Below, piece by piece: positions 52,988 to 63,557 of a DNA stretch of 64,000 nucleotides. Numbering within the stretch: position 1 is the first letter of the stretch; each line of letters begins with the position of its first letter. Origin of the DNA: Flavobacterium sp. JAD_PAG50586_2 (GTDB taxonomy: Bacteria > Bacteroidota > Bacteroidia > Flavobacteriales > Flavobacteriaceae); assembly GCA_023213215.1 (NCBI GenBank), contig CP096136.1, forward strand, positions 1,736,001-1,800,000, in the 5' to 3' direction. The notes beneath the pieces are model-generated. The model saw only the letters and a program-made list of their open reading frames with translations. It was not told the DNA's origin and did no database searches. The translations under genes and the position numbers were made by a program.

Positions 52988-55900
52988 TTATTCCTTGATA
53001 AAACGTTTCGTTGTGGTTGAAGATCCGTTAGAAACTTCGATTAGGAAAGTTCCGGTTTTTAACGATCCCACATAAATACTTTCGTTTTCAATTTTACCAC
53101 TTCCTAATTCCTGGCCCATCATATTGAAAATTTTATAGGTTGAAGGAGATTCAAGATTTGCGATATTCAGAATATCCCCTTTTACAGGATTTGGATATAG
53201 ATTGAATGCGATTCTTGTATTATTAACCTCGTCAATTCTTGCGGTAGTACCAATGTTGATGGTGTAATCTTCAACCTGTCCGTAGCTAAAAGTTTCACAG
53301 GCAGTTGGTGTAGCATTATATTTCATAGAAACCCTCATTCTTGTTGAACCAAGAGTTGCCGATGCAGGTATAGTAAATGAACCTGTGGCCGGAGTAGTTT
53401 TAGATCTTGCTTTTGTGAAAACTGTTTCCCCTGAATCGGAGAAGTCGCCATCCTGATTGTAATCAATGAATACCGCGTAGCCTTCGTTATAACTAGTACC
53501 TGTCCATGTAGGAGTGATAGATATTGTGTAAGATGTACTTCTTGCCACGTTTGTAGAAAGTGCTGTGAAGTTTTCGTAACCTGCTGTTCCTGTTGAAGGA
53601 TTATTGATGGTTCCGAAGACAACCCTTCCGATTCTTTCATCAGCAGTGCTATTACCTTGAGAAGCACAATAAGTTATAGTGTTTGCAAGAGTTGTTACAC
53701 TTACAGTATTGCTATTTGCAGAGGCATTTCCTGCAGCATCTTTTGCTTTTACATTAAATGTATAAGTAGTTGAAGCAGTCAAGCCTGTAACTGCGAATAT
53801 TGTAGCAGTTGTTGTTGAGCCTAATAACGCACCATTTCTATAAACATCGTATCCGGTTACTGCAACGTTATCTGTTGCTCCTGACCAAGATAGGTTGGTA
53901 GTAGTTGAAGTCGTTCCTGAAGCCGATAATGTTGGCGCTGTTGGTGCCGTTGTATCCGGAGTTGGAGTTAGAGTTGTTACACTAACGGTATTGCTGTTTG
54001 GAGAAGCATTCCCTGCAGCATCTTTTGCCCTTACTATGAAAGCGTAAGTCGTTGAATTTGCCAATCCGGAAACAGCATAAGTTGTAGCTGATGTTGCGCC
54101 TAATAAAACGCCATCTTTATATACATCGTATCCCGTAACAGCAATGTTATCAGTTGCGCCAGACCATGAAAGGTTTGTTGAAGTTCCGGTAGTTCCTGAA
54201 GCTGACAATGTTGGTGCAGTTGGAGCCGTTGTGTCAGGGGCAGAACCCGCGGTAATCGTAAAGTTTGTATTAGAAACATCAAAGAAAATGTGATTTGTTC
54301 CTTTTACCATGATTCGGTTAGTTGTTCCAGGAGTATTTGGAATTGTAACCGCTTGTGTTCCATCATTTGGTGTAGCTGCCAATAAAGTTGTCCAGTTTGC
54401 TCCTGCATCAGTTGAAAGAAGAATGTCAACATTAGCACAGTTTACGCCATTTGCCGTCGTTCCGGCAACATTCCAGGTTACTGTTTGAGAACTATTTCCA
54501 ACATAAGAAACAGCAGTGTTGGGAGCACTTACAGTAAATGGACCTGCAGTTGCGTTTACGGTAATAACCGTATCGTCGCTATTGTTGGCTGGTCCTCCGG
54601 CTCTGTTGTCTCTCACAGTTACCCTAAAGTTTAATGTTCTTGCTACTGAAGATAAAGCTTCAACGGTAAGTTCACTTCCTGCCGTTGTTGTTGCTCCGGT
54701 TAAGACAGAAGCCATCCTTGGGAAATATCTTGTTGGAGATGATGTCGAATTATATGATCTGTAATTTACACCCGTAGTTTTTGTTGCGCTTGGCACTGCC
54801 GTGGTTGTTTGGGAATTCATTTGCTCCCAGTTGTAGGTAAGAGCATCTCCATTGGCATCCGTTGCCGAAGCGGTTAACATGAATGGTGTGCTTTTAGGAA
54901 TGGTATAGTCTAATCCTGCATTTGCAGTTGGTATTGCGTTCCCCGTAGCCGTGTTAACAGAACAGGTCTTAGCTTTAATGTTATTAGTTACCTGTTGGAT
55001 GCTAACAGCATGGAAATAGGAATCGGAATGCGGTTGAACATCTAATGAAGTGATTCCGGCATATCCCATAATAGTTGATCCTGATCCCGGTTCCACCTGA
55101 ACTCCGGTTCCTTCATTTCCTCCGTGTGTCCATGTGTGGTTAGCTCCCATTTGATGACCAATCTCATGCGCTACATAATCAATATCAAAATTATCCCCCA
55201 TAGGAACTCCATCATTTGGCGAGGTAATTCCACTTCCTTTTGATCCATTTACACAGATGCATCCAATGCAGCCCGCATTTCCACCACCCCCTGTAGCTCC
55301 AAATAAATGGCCAATATCATAATTAGCTTCACCAATAACAGAAGTTAAAGTGGATTGTAATTGTGCATTCCATTGCGACATGCTTGAAGCATTAGCGTAA
55401 GGATCTGTTGAAGCACTCGTGTAAATTACAGCATCAGTATTGGCAATAATCATCATTCGTGCACCGAAATCTTTTTCGAAAACGCCATTACACCTCGTAA
55501 TGGAATTATTGATGGCAGCTAATGCTAACGCTTTTGTGCCGCCAAAATACGCGGTATATTCTCCAGTACAGGACATTGCCAAACGGAAAGTTCTCAAAAC
55601 GGCGTCATCGGCATTTGGCCTTGCTGTTGATGCTTGAACTTGTGGAGTAGCCGTGTCAATTACGGAGCATTCGAAAGGAGTCAGGGATAGCGCCTTATCT
55701 GCTTTTCTGTAAACGGTATAAGTTCCTAAATCAGCGGAAATAGGTTCGATAAAAACCGCAGACTTATCAGGGGAAAGTACCATTGATTTGAAACCCAAAG
55801 GAGAAACGCTGAAATAAGCCGTTGCAGTTGGATTATCAATTCCAATCCCAATATAAGATTTAATTTCAGGATACCTTGCCGCTAAAGCAGGATCCATGTT

Positions 55901-56185
55901 TGAATTTTCATAAACATTGAATCTTTCCAAAACACCATCAGCATTTGGAATAGATAATATTTTATTTGACTTGGATTGGGTATTCCTATCGGGAGCACCG
56001 TTCAGGTTTGACCTTAAATTCACAAGATTCAGATCGAAAAGATGATTCTCAGGAAGCTGCATTTTAGCCTCTAAAGGAACCATGTTACTTTTTTTGGTGG
56101 TAGTATTCCACAACGTACTTTTGTTTTGGGCAAAAGAAAAACTTGCAGTCGCCAATACGGCAACGAGTAGTAGTTTACGTTTCAT
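52988..56185 (-). CDS. Secreted reprolysin-like zinc metalloprotease with FN3, GEVED and T9SS domains
   Basis: A 1065-residue protein. Signal peptide ends SFSFAQ. A propeptide-like region leads to a metzincin domain with the zinc site HEIGHQMGANH (340-350), the Met-turn STIMGYAGI (about 370-378) and cysteine-rich GGNAGCIGCICVNG. After an Ig-like region come two nearly identical fibronectin type III repeats (about 651-740 and 744-833), a GEVED domain (about 840-975; VFIDYNQDGDFSDSGETVF) and a T9SS sorting domain (LYPNPVKGDILNIANLES to the end). It is predicted to be exported by T9SS and act outside the cell. A TATTTTTG box is at 56213-56220. Confidence 0.95.
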   Translation of the reverse strand: MKRKLLLVAVLATASFSFAQNKSTLWNTTTKKSNMVPLEAKMQLPENHLFDLNLVNLRSNLNGAPDRNTQSKSNKILSIPNADGVLERFNVYENSNMDPALAARYPEIKSYIGIGIDNPTATAYFSVSPLGFKSMVLSPDKSAVFIEPISADLGTYTVYRKADKALSLTPFECSVIDTATPQVQASTARPNADDAVLRTFRLAMSCTGEYTAYFGGTKALALAAINNSITRCNGVFEKDFGARMMIIANTDAVIYTSASTDPYANASSMSQWNAQLQSTLTSVIGEANYDIGHLFGATGGGGNAGCIGCICVNGSKGSGITSPNDGVPMGDNFDIDYVAHEIGHQMGANHTWTHGGNEGTGVQVEPGSGSTIMGYAGITSLDVQPHSDSYFHAVSIQQVTNNIKAKTCSVNTATGNAIPTANAGLDYTIPKSTPFMLTASATDANGDALTYNWEQMNSQTTTAVPSATKTTGVNYRSYNSTSSPTRYFPRMASVLTGATTTAGSELTVEALSSVARTLNFRVTVRDNRAGGPANNSDDTVITVNATAGPFTVSAPNTAVSYVGNSSQTVTWNVAGTTANGVNCANVDILLSTDAGANWTTLLAATPNDGTQAVTIPNTPGTTNRIMVKGTNHIFFDVSNTNFTITAGSAPDTTAPTAPTLSASGTTGTSTNLSWSGATDNIAVTGYDVYKDGVLLGATSATTYAVSGLANSTTYAFIVRAKDAAGNASPNSNTVSVTTLTPTPDTTAPTAPTLSASGTTSTTTNLSWSGATDNVAVTGYDVYRNGALLGSTTTATIFAVTGLTASTTYTFNVKAKDAAGNASANSNTVSVTTLANTITYCASQGNSTADERIGRVVFGTINNPSTGTAGYENFTALSTNVARSTSYTISITPTWTGTSYNEGYAVFIDYNQDGDFSDSGETVFTKARSKTTPATGSFTIPASATLGSTRMRVSMKYNATPTACETFSYGQVEDYTINIGTTARIDEVNNTRIAFNLYPNPVKGDILNIANLESPSTYKIFNMMGQELGSGKIENESIYVGSLKTGTFLIEVSNGSSTTTKRFIKE

Positions 56186-56212
56186 AATTTGGTTTGGTTA
56201 AAATTAGTGCAC

Positions 56213-56220
56213 CAAAAATA
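56213..56220 (-). promoter_or_regulatory. -7 box of metalloprotease gene
   Basis: TATTTTTG on the minus strand, 27 bp before the ATG. Confidence 0.45.
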
Positions 56221-56397
56221 AAATTATTTTTATCAAACTATTTGTTTATTTAATAAAACTATTAACAAATCGATAAACTACACGCTTTCTTATTGATATA
56301 TGCACAAAGAATAAGAAAAATTCGTAGGAAAATGATAAAATTTTAAATTTTGCTGTCAGATAGCACCGAAAAAAGTATTTTTAGTGAAAAATCAAAA

Positions 56398-57510
56398 ATG
56401 AATCTTAGTTATTGGGAACTGAAGAATTGGTTTACATCTGTAGATTTTACTATTGTTGGTAGTGGAATTGTAGGGCTGCATTGTGGCCTGGCTTTGCGCG
56501 AAAAATTCCCCAATAGTAAAATACTTATTTTGGAAAAAGGAATGCTGCCTCAAGGCGCAAGCACCAAAAATGCAGGGTTTGCCTGTTTTGGAAGTATATC
56601 AGAAATCATAGACGATTTAAAGGCGCATAGTGAAGAAGAAGTTGTGCAGTTGATAAAAAAGAGATGGAGCGGCTTGCAGTTGTTACGGAAAAATCTTGGT
56701 GATGCAGCTATCGATTTTAAACCTTATGGCGGTTATGAACTGTTTCTCAAGGATGACGAGAGCAGTTATCATGAATGTCTTCATAAATTGCCTTTTATTA
56801 ATGAGTTACTGATGCCTCTTTTTAGGAATGATGTTTTTGCAAAGCAAGTGGATCGATTTGCCTTTAATGGAATTCAGGACTATGTTGTCTTTAATCCTTT
56901 TGAAGCCCAAATTGATACCGGAAAAATGATGAATGCCTTATTACAGAAAGCAGTTGCTAATAACATTCTAATTTTGAATCAGGTTGAAGTGACTTCTTAC
57001 GAAGAAAAAACCAATGGAGTGGAAGTGGCTTTGAACGATTTCAGTTTCGAGACGAAAAAATTATTATTTGCCACCAATGGCTTTGCAGGAAAGCTGACCA
57101 ATAATCAGGTAAAACCAGCAAGAGCGCAGGTTTTGATTACTGAGCCTATTCCGAATCTTGATATTAAAGGAACTTTCCATTTAGACAAGGGATATTATTA
57201 TTTCAGGAATATTGACAATAGGATTTTGTTTGGTGGCGGAAGAAACTTGGCTTTTGAAAACGAAACTACAACTGAACTAGGTGAGACAGAATTAATACAG
57301 AATCGGTTGGAGGAATTGTTAAAAGAAGTAATTTTACCAAATACCGATTACAAGATCGCTCATCGATGGAGTGGTATTATGGGATTAGGTTCAACAAAAA
57401 AGCCTATCGTCGAACAACTTTCAGAGAATGTCTATTGCGGCGTTCGACTTGGAGGGATGGGAGTTGCGATTGGTTGTTTAATTGGAAAGGAATTGGCTGA
57501 ATTAATATAA
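56398..57510 (+). CDS. FAD-dependent oxidoreductase (DAO family)
   Basis: A 370-residue flavoprotein with the Rossmann motif FTIVGSGIVGLHCGLAL, the FAD-contact EKGMLPQGASTKNAGFA, and C-terminal GIMGLGSTKKPIVEQLSENV with GVRLGGMGVAIGC. These match the D-amino-acid-oxidase/glycine-oxidase superfamily; substrate unknown. The start at 56398 is chosen; a TTG 48 bp earlier lies in the leader. The adhesin gene begins 11 bp after its stop, and mtgA follows that, so the three look like one operon. Confidence 0.92.
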   Translation: MNLSYWELKNWFTSVDFTIVGSGIVGLHCGLALREKFPNSKILILEKGMLPQGASTKNAGFACFGSISEIIDDLKAHSEEEVVQLIKKRWSGLQLLRKNLGDAAIDFKPYGGYELFLKDDESSYHECLHKLPFINELLMPLFRNDVFAKQVDRFAFNGIQDYVVFNPFEAQIDTGKMMNALLQKAVANNILILNQVEVTSYEEKTNGVEVALNDFSFETKKLLFATNGFAGKLTNNQVKPARAQVLITEPIPNLDIKGTFHLDKGYYYFRNIDNRILFGGGRNLAFENETTTELGETELIQNRLEELLKEVILPNTDYKIAHRWSGIMGLGSTKKPIVEQLSENVYCGVRLGGMGVAIGCLIGKELAELI

Positions 57511-57521
57511 AAAACAAACGA

Positions 57522-60500
57522 ATGAAAAAACTTTTACTATTGTTGACAGTTCTGGTAGGAATGAATTGCTATTCGCAGATATCTATAGACATGTCAGGAA
57601 ACTTTACTGTGTCAGGATTCAGCGGTATGTGGTGGAATTATCAATATAAACCCACTAACAGTTCTACTTTTACGATGAGCCCGATAGTCCAAAATTCCAA
57701 TGCTGCTTTAGTTAAGCTAAATCCTTTCATTTCCTGGGATTTCCAAACCCGTTATTACAATATGTTCGGACAACCCGGTAATTGGGGAAATACAATCCCT
57801 GTCAATGGCGCTTATGCAGGCATCAGCCATACTGTTGGGTATTCGTATGATTTTGAAGGCAGCGATATTGCGGAAGGATGGCGGGGCTACAGATTTACGA
57901 ATACCACTTCCAATACAAACAGCAATGTTGAAGAAGCGACCTATGAGCCTTATGAAGGTCTTCAGACTCTTTATATGGGATGGATTAATTCTAATAACGT
58001 GATGGTTGTCTCACCGAAAATAACTGATTTGTCGACTGATAAAAAGTTCTCCATTTTTGCCAGGGGATATCAAGGAAGCTATACTATACAATTAGGAACT
58101 ATTACAGATCCTTATGACCCTTCTACATTCCACATGCTGAAATCAGTAACGTTGACGGGTAGTAGTTCCCCCTATAATCAGGTTGATGTATTTTTTAACA
58201 ATTATGTCAGTTCAGACCAATATATTGCAATTAGGAGTGCTGGATCTACCGGTCATGTATATCTGGATAATTTTAGCTATGAACAGTCTGTCAATTGTTA
58301 TGATGTAACCAATTTTGCAACTTCAAACCTTACTGAGCATTCAGTGCAGGTAAACTTCGATGCACCAGGACAAAATGCTTGGGAATTGTCGGTTAAAAAC
58401 ATGATTACGGGGCAAACAGAAACATCCATTATAAACCAAAATCCCTATGTAATAACGGGCTTAAGTGGGAACACAGCCTACGAAGTCAAGCTCAGGGCCA
58501 GTTGTGCTCCTGGATTATACTCCAATTCTACACAGACAATTGCTTTTACAACTCCCTGTGCTAATGTAACTCCGGGATATTACAGCAGTTTTGATGACTA
58601 TCCTTATTTGGATCCATGTTGGTCAAAAATCGTAACAAATACTACTTACAATGCCACGCTTACTACTTCTACAACTATCCCGGCAGCTTCCGGAACAAAA
58701 TATATATCTTTGAATGGTACGACGAACTCAACTTATAAAACAATTTTGGTCACGCCGTATGTAGCCGAATTGGATAGTAATAAAAGAATACGGTTTAAGC
58801 TTTTGGATAATAAAAGAGATGATTTCCTTAAGTTCCCATTCACGATAGGAACTTTATCAAATCCAGCTGATGCAAGTACCTTTACACCATTAGTAACCTT
58901 AAATCCTCTGGATATCAATCCGATTGGTATTTTTGAGTTCAATTCGTTTTGGCAGCAATACATTATCAATCTTTCCGACTACACGATACCTGCAGGAAAT
59001 CATTACATAGGTTTTAAGATTGAGCCAAACCCACTTGCAAATTCTATCGAGCAGCGTATTATTTTTGATGATTTTTATTTTGAAGACATACAGCAATGTA
59101 CTGAACCGACAAATCTCCAGGTTATTAAATATGAACATGATTTTGCGGCTCTTTCCTGGAGCAGCACTTCATCTTCAGTTTCCTGGCAGGTTGAATATGG
59201 TCCAGTAGGACATGAGCCTGGAACGGGGACAATTGTAAATGCCAGTGCTTCGCCATTTATTTTGAATAATCTGGTTCCGGATATTGAATATAATTTTTAT
59301 GTAAGATCTGTTTGCTCTTCAGGCAGTAGCAATTGGTCCTATAAAGGCTATTTTAAAACACGGTGTTCCGGAATAACAGTCGATTATGCAACGAGTTTCG
59401 AGAACGACAATTTCGATAGCAATGCAGGCTGCTGGAGAAGGCTGACACCGCAAATCAGGGATTATTTTTATAAACCATCGGTTTTTTTGGACATGTTCGC
59501 GGGTGCGCAGTTTGTCAATATTACGGCGCATACGGGTACCAAACATATTGGAATGTCAGGCCGGGCAAGTTCTCCCCAAACCGATGAGCAGAACAAAACG
59601 ATTTTGGTAACGCCAAGATTGATAGATTTTGATAACGCAAAACAATTGTCATTTTGGGCTTATTGTCCAACAAACGCCTATTCCACATTGCAGGGAATTG
59701 TAGTGGGGACTTTGTCTGATCCAAATGATTACAGCACATTTGTACCGGTGCAGACTTTTACCGGACCATATGGTCTTGGTGCCTGGAGGAAATATACTGT
59801 TGATTTCTCAGGGTATAACGGGACAAACAAATATGTCGGGATTAAACAGATTTCTTCCAATGGCGATTATTATTTGGCTTTTGATGATTTTGAATATACT
59901 ACAAATCCTTGCAGAAAACCAACAACCTTAACAGCAGCACAATCCGGGCAAACCAGTGCCACATTAGCCTGGTCCTCCAATGTGCCAACGGATGGAAGTA
60001 CAACCTGGCAAATTGAATATGGAGAGCAAGGCTTTACTCCGGGAACCGGAACTGTGATAACTGTAAATGCAAATCCATATATTTTAACGGGATTGCAGAC
60101 GTATAAAAAATACCAGTTCAGGGTTAGGAACATCTGCAGCAATAATTTTGTCCAGTGGAGCGATTTGTATGCGTTTAGGATTTCATGTTCTTATAATGCA
60201 CCTTTTTATGAGACATTTGATCAATATGATGCCGAACAGAATAATAATATAAACGGTTTAGGGATACCTAATTTCTGCTGGACTACCAACAATCCATTTA
60301 GAGGCGGAGCTGCATTATATTACATGAATAATATAAACAGTTCGCCTAATAGCGGCTTTGTGCAGAGCTACGACAACGTAGTTGGAACGATAATTTCACC
60401 CTATCTGCCTGATTTCGATAATAATAAAAGAATAAAATTCTGGGCAAAAACACAATCACAGGATTATCTTGGCGTTCAGACATTCCTGATCATCGGAACA

Positions 60501-62258
60501 GTCAGGAATCCGGTAGACGAATCAACTTTTGAGACCTACCAAACAATACCAATGTCCGGAGTTCCGGAAACCGGCAAGGAATTTTCTGTTGATTTTTCAC
60601 AGTATACGGGAATTAATAAGCATTTTGCATTTAGAATTGGGACTCAGAGCAATGATAATGGCTGGTTAGGCTCTACGGTTTATATCGATAATATTTACTA
60701 CGACAGCATTCCGGCTTGTTATGAGCCTTTGAATATTACATTTCAGAATACCAATAGCAATTCAACTTTAATACGTTGGGAAAATCAACCCACAGCCCAA
60801 AACATCCGAATTGAGTATGGTTTAACAGGATTTACACCGGGAACAGGAACAATACAAAATACGAGCCTTAACGAGATAGCTATAAATGGGCTTCAGGATT
60901 CGAGCAATTATGATTTTTATTTTACAACAATCTGTGTCAACGGGCAGTCATTGTTAATAGGGCCCAAAAAAGTTACTACTCCATGCCATGTTGTGCCTTT
61001 ACCTTGGTCAGAAAACCTAAACAATCTTCCGCAGTACGGATTGAATGTATTGCCTTCCTGTTTTAAGACAATAACAGGTAACGGATATTTTACAGCATAT
61101 AATGCTCCGTTAGACCTGACTTGGACAAATCAATATGATTATGACCATATATTGCGAGGATTTGATGATGACAGCTATATACGTCTGGCACAAAACTTTG
61201 CAACCGAATTCATGACGCCTCAATTTAATATGATTGCGGGTACGACCTACAAGTTAGGAGTAAAAGTCAGAAAAGCTTATGAATATGCAGGTTTAGGAGT
61301 TTACGCTTCTGTGGGAAGAAGCCAGGAAGATTATGCTATGGAAGCCGATTTAAATCCTGTTGGAACTGTAAGCGAGTATCAATACCAGGATATGTTCTTT
61401 TATTTTACTCCTATTGTTAATGGAGACTACGGTTATAAATTCAGGTTTGCTGCAGGCGGCGCTCTCGACTTGATAATCGATAATTTCAGCATTGACGAAG
61501 GATATAACGGTGTAGTCAATACGGCTCGTATCTTTAATTTCAGCGGTGGTGTCAGCAACGACCTGGTTCTTGAAAAAACCCAAACCGTCAGCATAGATTT
61601 GATTGATCAAAGTACAGCAAATGCTGCTTTACGTATGAGCGGCTCCGTTTCAGGAATTTTCGATGCTTCGGGAGATAAATGGGAATCCAACCAAAACGAA
61701 ATCAGTAAAGTCAATTTCAAAGCCAATATAGGTGCTTTACCAGCCTTATACCTTCAGTTTACTTTAAGGCAAACCTATAATCAAAACCCGCAGGAATCTG
61801 CTTTTAGGGTTGTCGCCAATGGAATTGTGTTAGGGGATGAAATTTATCCTGCTACTACCAATCAGGATAACTATACAGTATATCAGTATGATTTGAGCCA
61901 GTTTATTGGACAGGATTTGAGGATTTCATTACAGCATCTCGGAAAATCATCTTCGGGAAATGGGGATAATGCTTATCTGCAAAATATTACATTGACGCCA
62001 AATGCCCTAAATATTGGTTCAAACGAAATCAATAATCTGAGAGTTTATCCAAATCCAACGAAAAATATCATTCATATAAGTTGTGATGAATTGATTACAG
62101 GTTATAAAATATGTAATATTAGCGGTCAGAAATTGCAGGAAATGAAAACGAACTTCAATGAAGAAAATATTGATATTTCTAATTACGCGAACGGGATTTA
62201 TTTTATTACTATCCAGGCAAATGATAAGAATAAGGTTGTGAAAATAATCAAGGAATAA
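57522..62258 (+). CDS. Large T9SS adhesin with alternating jelly-roll and FN3 domains
   Basis: A 1578-residue secreted protein. Signal peptide ends GMNCYSQ. Four fibronectin type III-like units (starting near CYDVTNFATS, CTEPTNLQVI, CRKPTTLTAA, CYEPLNITFQ, each closed by a Cys) alternate with ~170-residue beta-sandwich units of the cleaved-adhesin/MAM-like sort that share the motif (K)xISPxLxDxDNxKRIxFWA and a FDDFYFE / IDNIYYDS end. The C-terminus is a T9SS sorting domain (VYPNPTKNIIHISCDELI to the end). It should be displayed at or released from the cell surface; ligand unknown. The coupling to mtgA, 3 bp downstream, is unusual for an adhesin. Confidence 0.92.
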   Translation: MKKLLLLLTVLVGMNCYSQISIDMSGNFTVSGFSGMWWNYQYKPTNSSTFTMSPIVQNSNAALVKLNPFISWDFQTRYYNMFGQPGNWGNTIPVNGAYAGISHTVGYSYDFEGSDIAEGWRGYRFTNTTSNTNSNVEEATYEPYEGLQTLYMGWINSNNVMVVSPKITDLSTDKKFSIFARGYQGSYTIQLGTITDPYDPSTFHMLKSVTLTGSSSPYNQVDVFFNNYVSSDQYIAIRSAGSTGHVYLDNFSYEQSVNCYDVTNFATSNLTEHSVQVNFDAPGQNAWELSVKNMITGQTETSIINQNPYVITGLSGNTAYEVKLRASCAPGLYSNSTQTIAFTTPCANVTPGYYSSFDDYPYLDPCWSKIVTNTTYNATLTTSTTIPAASGTKYISLNGTTNSTYKTILVTPYVAELDSNKRIRFKLLDNKRDDFLKFPFTIGTLSNPADASTFTPLVTLNPLDINPIGIFEFNSFWQQYIINLSDYTIPAGNHYIGFKIEPNPLANSIEQRIIFDDFYFEDIQQCTEPTNLQVIKYEHDFAALSWSSTSSSVSWQVEYGPVGHEPGTGTIVNASASPFILNNLVPDIEYNFYVRSVCSSGSSNWSYKGYFKTRCSGITVDYATSFENDNFDSNAGCWRRLTPQIRDYFYKPSVFLDMFAGAQFVNITAHTGTKHIGMSGRASSPQTDEQNKTILVTPRLIDFDNAKQLSFWAYCPTNAYSTLQGIVVGTLSDPNDYSTFVPVQTFTGPYGLGAWRKYTVDFSGYNGTNKYVGIKQISSNGDYYLAFDDFEYTTNPCRKPTTLTAAQSGQTSATLAWSSNVPTDGSTTWQIEYGEQGFTPGTGTVITVNANPYILTGLQTYKKYQFRVRNICSNNFVQWSDLYAFRISCSYNAPFYETFDQYDAEQNNNINGLGIPNFCWTTNNPFRGGAALYYMNNINSSPNSGFVQSYDNVVGTIISPYLPDFDNNKRIKFWAKTQSQDYLGVQTFLIIGTVRNPVDESTFETYQTIPMSGVPETGKEFSVDFSQYTGINKHFAFRIGTQSNDNGWLGSTVYIDNIYYDSIPACYEPLNITFQNTNSNSTLIRWENQPTAQNIRIEYGLTGFTPGTGTIQNTSLNEIAINGLQDSSNYDFYFTTICVNGQSLLIGPKKVTTPCHVVPLPWSENLNNLPQYGLNVLPSCFKTITGNGYFTAYNAPLDLTWTNQYDYDHILRGFDDDSYIRLAQNFATEFMTPQFNMIAGTTYKLGVKVRKAYEYAGLGVYASVGRSQEDYAMEADLNPVGTVSEYQYQDMFFYFTPIVNGDYGYKFRFAAGGALDLIIDNFSIDEGYNGVVNTARIFNFSGGVSNDLVLEKTQTVSIDLIDQSTANAALRMSGSVSGIFDASGDKWESNQNEISKVNFKANIGALPALYLQFTLRQTYNQNPQESAFRVVANGIVLGDEIYPATTNQDNYTVYQYDLSQFIGQDLRISLQHLGKSSSGNGDNAYLQNITLTPNALNIGSNEINNLRVYPNPTKNIIHISCDELITGYKICNISGQKLQEMKTNFNEENIDISNYANGIYFITIQANDKNKVVKIIKE

Positions 62259-62261
62259 ATA

Positions 62262-62942
62262 ATGATAAGGAAAATTTTTCGGTGGATTTGGAAAGCCATG
62301 CTTTGGTTTTTTGGGCTGTCTATTTTATCGGTAATTATATTCAAATGGGTCCCGGTTCCGTTTACGCCCTTAATGATCACCAGGATTATTGAGTTTAAGC
62401 TTGACGGAAAAGATGCTATTTTCAGCCACGATTGGGAGTCAATAGAAAATATTTCTCCCAACCTTCAGAAAGCCGTAATCGCAAGCGAAGATGGAAATTT
62501 CCTAAAGCATAGCGGTTTTGATTTTAAGGCCATGCAAAAAGCCTATAAAAATAACAGCAAAGGTAAAAAGCTAAAAGGAGGAAGCACCATTTCCCAGCAA
62601 ACTGCAAAAAATGTTTTCCTTTGGCAGGGCAGAAGTTATCTGCGCAAAGGGCTTGAGGCTTATTTTACGGTTTTGATTGAATTAATCTGGGGTAAGGAAC
62701 GCATCATGGAAGTTTACCTTAATAGCATAGAAATGGGCAACGGGGTTTATGGAGCGCAGCAAGCATCACGACATTGGTACAGCACAACCGCTAAAGAGCT
62801 CACACCTCGGGAAGCTGCCGGAATTGCTGCGATTTTACCAAACCCGAGAAAGTTTAAAGCTTCAAATTCATCCTCTTACATCAATAAAAGAAAAGAAAAA
62901 ATCATGCGGGGTATGAGGCATATCGGAAAACTGGAGTATTAA
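62262..62942 (+). CDS. mtgA: Monofunctional biosynthetic peptidoglycan transglycosylase
   Basis: A 226-residue GT51 enzyme polymerising lipid II glycan strands. One N-terminal membrane helix (MLWFFGLSILSVIIFKWV), then the GT51 motifs ASEDGNFLKHSGFD (catalytic Glu), KGGSTISQQTAKNVFLW, KERIMEVYLNSIEMGNGVYG and REAAGIAAILPNP. No transpeptidase domain. Full length. Co-transcribed with the upstream adhesin. Confidence 0.95.
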   Translation: MIRKIFRWIWKAMLWFFGLSILSVIIFKWVPVPFTPLMITRIIEFKLDGKDAIFSHDWESIENISPNLQKAVIASEDGNFLKHSGFDFKAMQKAYKNNSKGKKLKGGSTISQQTAKNVFLWQGRSYLRKGLEAYFTVLIELIWGKERIMEVYLNSIEMGNGVYGAQQASRHWYSTTAKELTPREAAGIAAILPNPRKFKASNSSSYINKRKEKIMRGMRHIGKLEY

Positions 62943-62976
62943 AAAAGCCGTCCTCAATAATAAGAAGCGGCTTTTT
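62942..62976. terminator. Bidirectional terminator after mtgA
   Basis: AAAAAGCCG / CGGCTTTTT 9-bp stem between the convergent mtgA and DoxX genes. Confidence 0.8.
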
Positions 62977-62997
62977 CATTGGTTAAGGTTTAACTCT

Positions 62998-63378
62998 TTA
63001 ATAAAACAAAGGCTTGTATTGCGGCCAGTGTTTGAAGATTAATATTCCGTTGAAAACTACAATTACCAGCGCGATGGATAATCCAGGAATGTCTAAAAAC
63101 AAATGGAAAAGCAGGATATTAATAGAAATTGGAGCCAACAATATTAAGGCAAAAGCTACCCATTTTTTCAGTAATAACATTATTCCAATAATAACTTCAA
63201 AAAAACCTACAACGGGAAAAATATAACCAGTGGCTCCAAGTGAATACATAAATTTTCCGGCTTCGGTATTCATGTCGGGCTGATCCATTGGAATAAAATG
63301 ATGAATCATATTTGCGCCAAAAATCACCAGGGCCAATCCTAAAACTATTCTAACGATTTTAGTAAACAATGAGTTCAT
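62998..63378 (-). CDS. DoxX family membrane protein
   Basis: A 126-residue protein with four membrane helices (IVRIVLGLALVIFGANMI, YIFPVVGFFEVIIGIMLLL, VAFALILLAPISINILLF, LSIALVIVVFNGILIF). It is of the DoxX/DoxD-like superfamily. Function unknown; some members act in thiol or redox stress. Confidence 0.85.
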   Translation of the reverse strand: MNSLFTKIVRIVLGLALVIFGANMIHHFIPMDQPDMNTEAGKFMYSLGATGYIFPVVGFFEVIIGIMLLLKKWVAFALILLAPISINILLFHLFLDIPGLSIALVIVVFNGILIFKHWPQYKPLFY

Positions 63379-63557
63379 AAGTGTAGATTTAAATTGTTAA
63401 TATGGTAAAAATAGTATTAAAAATTTAATGATTTCTTATAATACAAATCAAATTATTAACAGATTATTGTTGTTTACTATATTTTTCCAAATTCTAATTG
63501 GCACTGTAACTTTTTTCGAATAATTTTACTAATTACAAAACTTAAAAACAAAGCACA

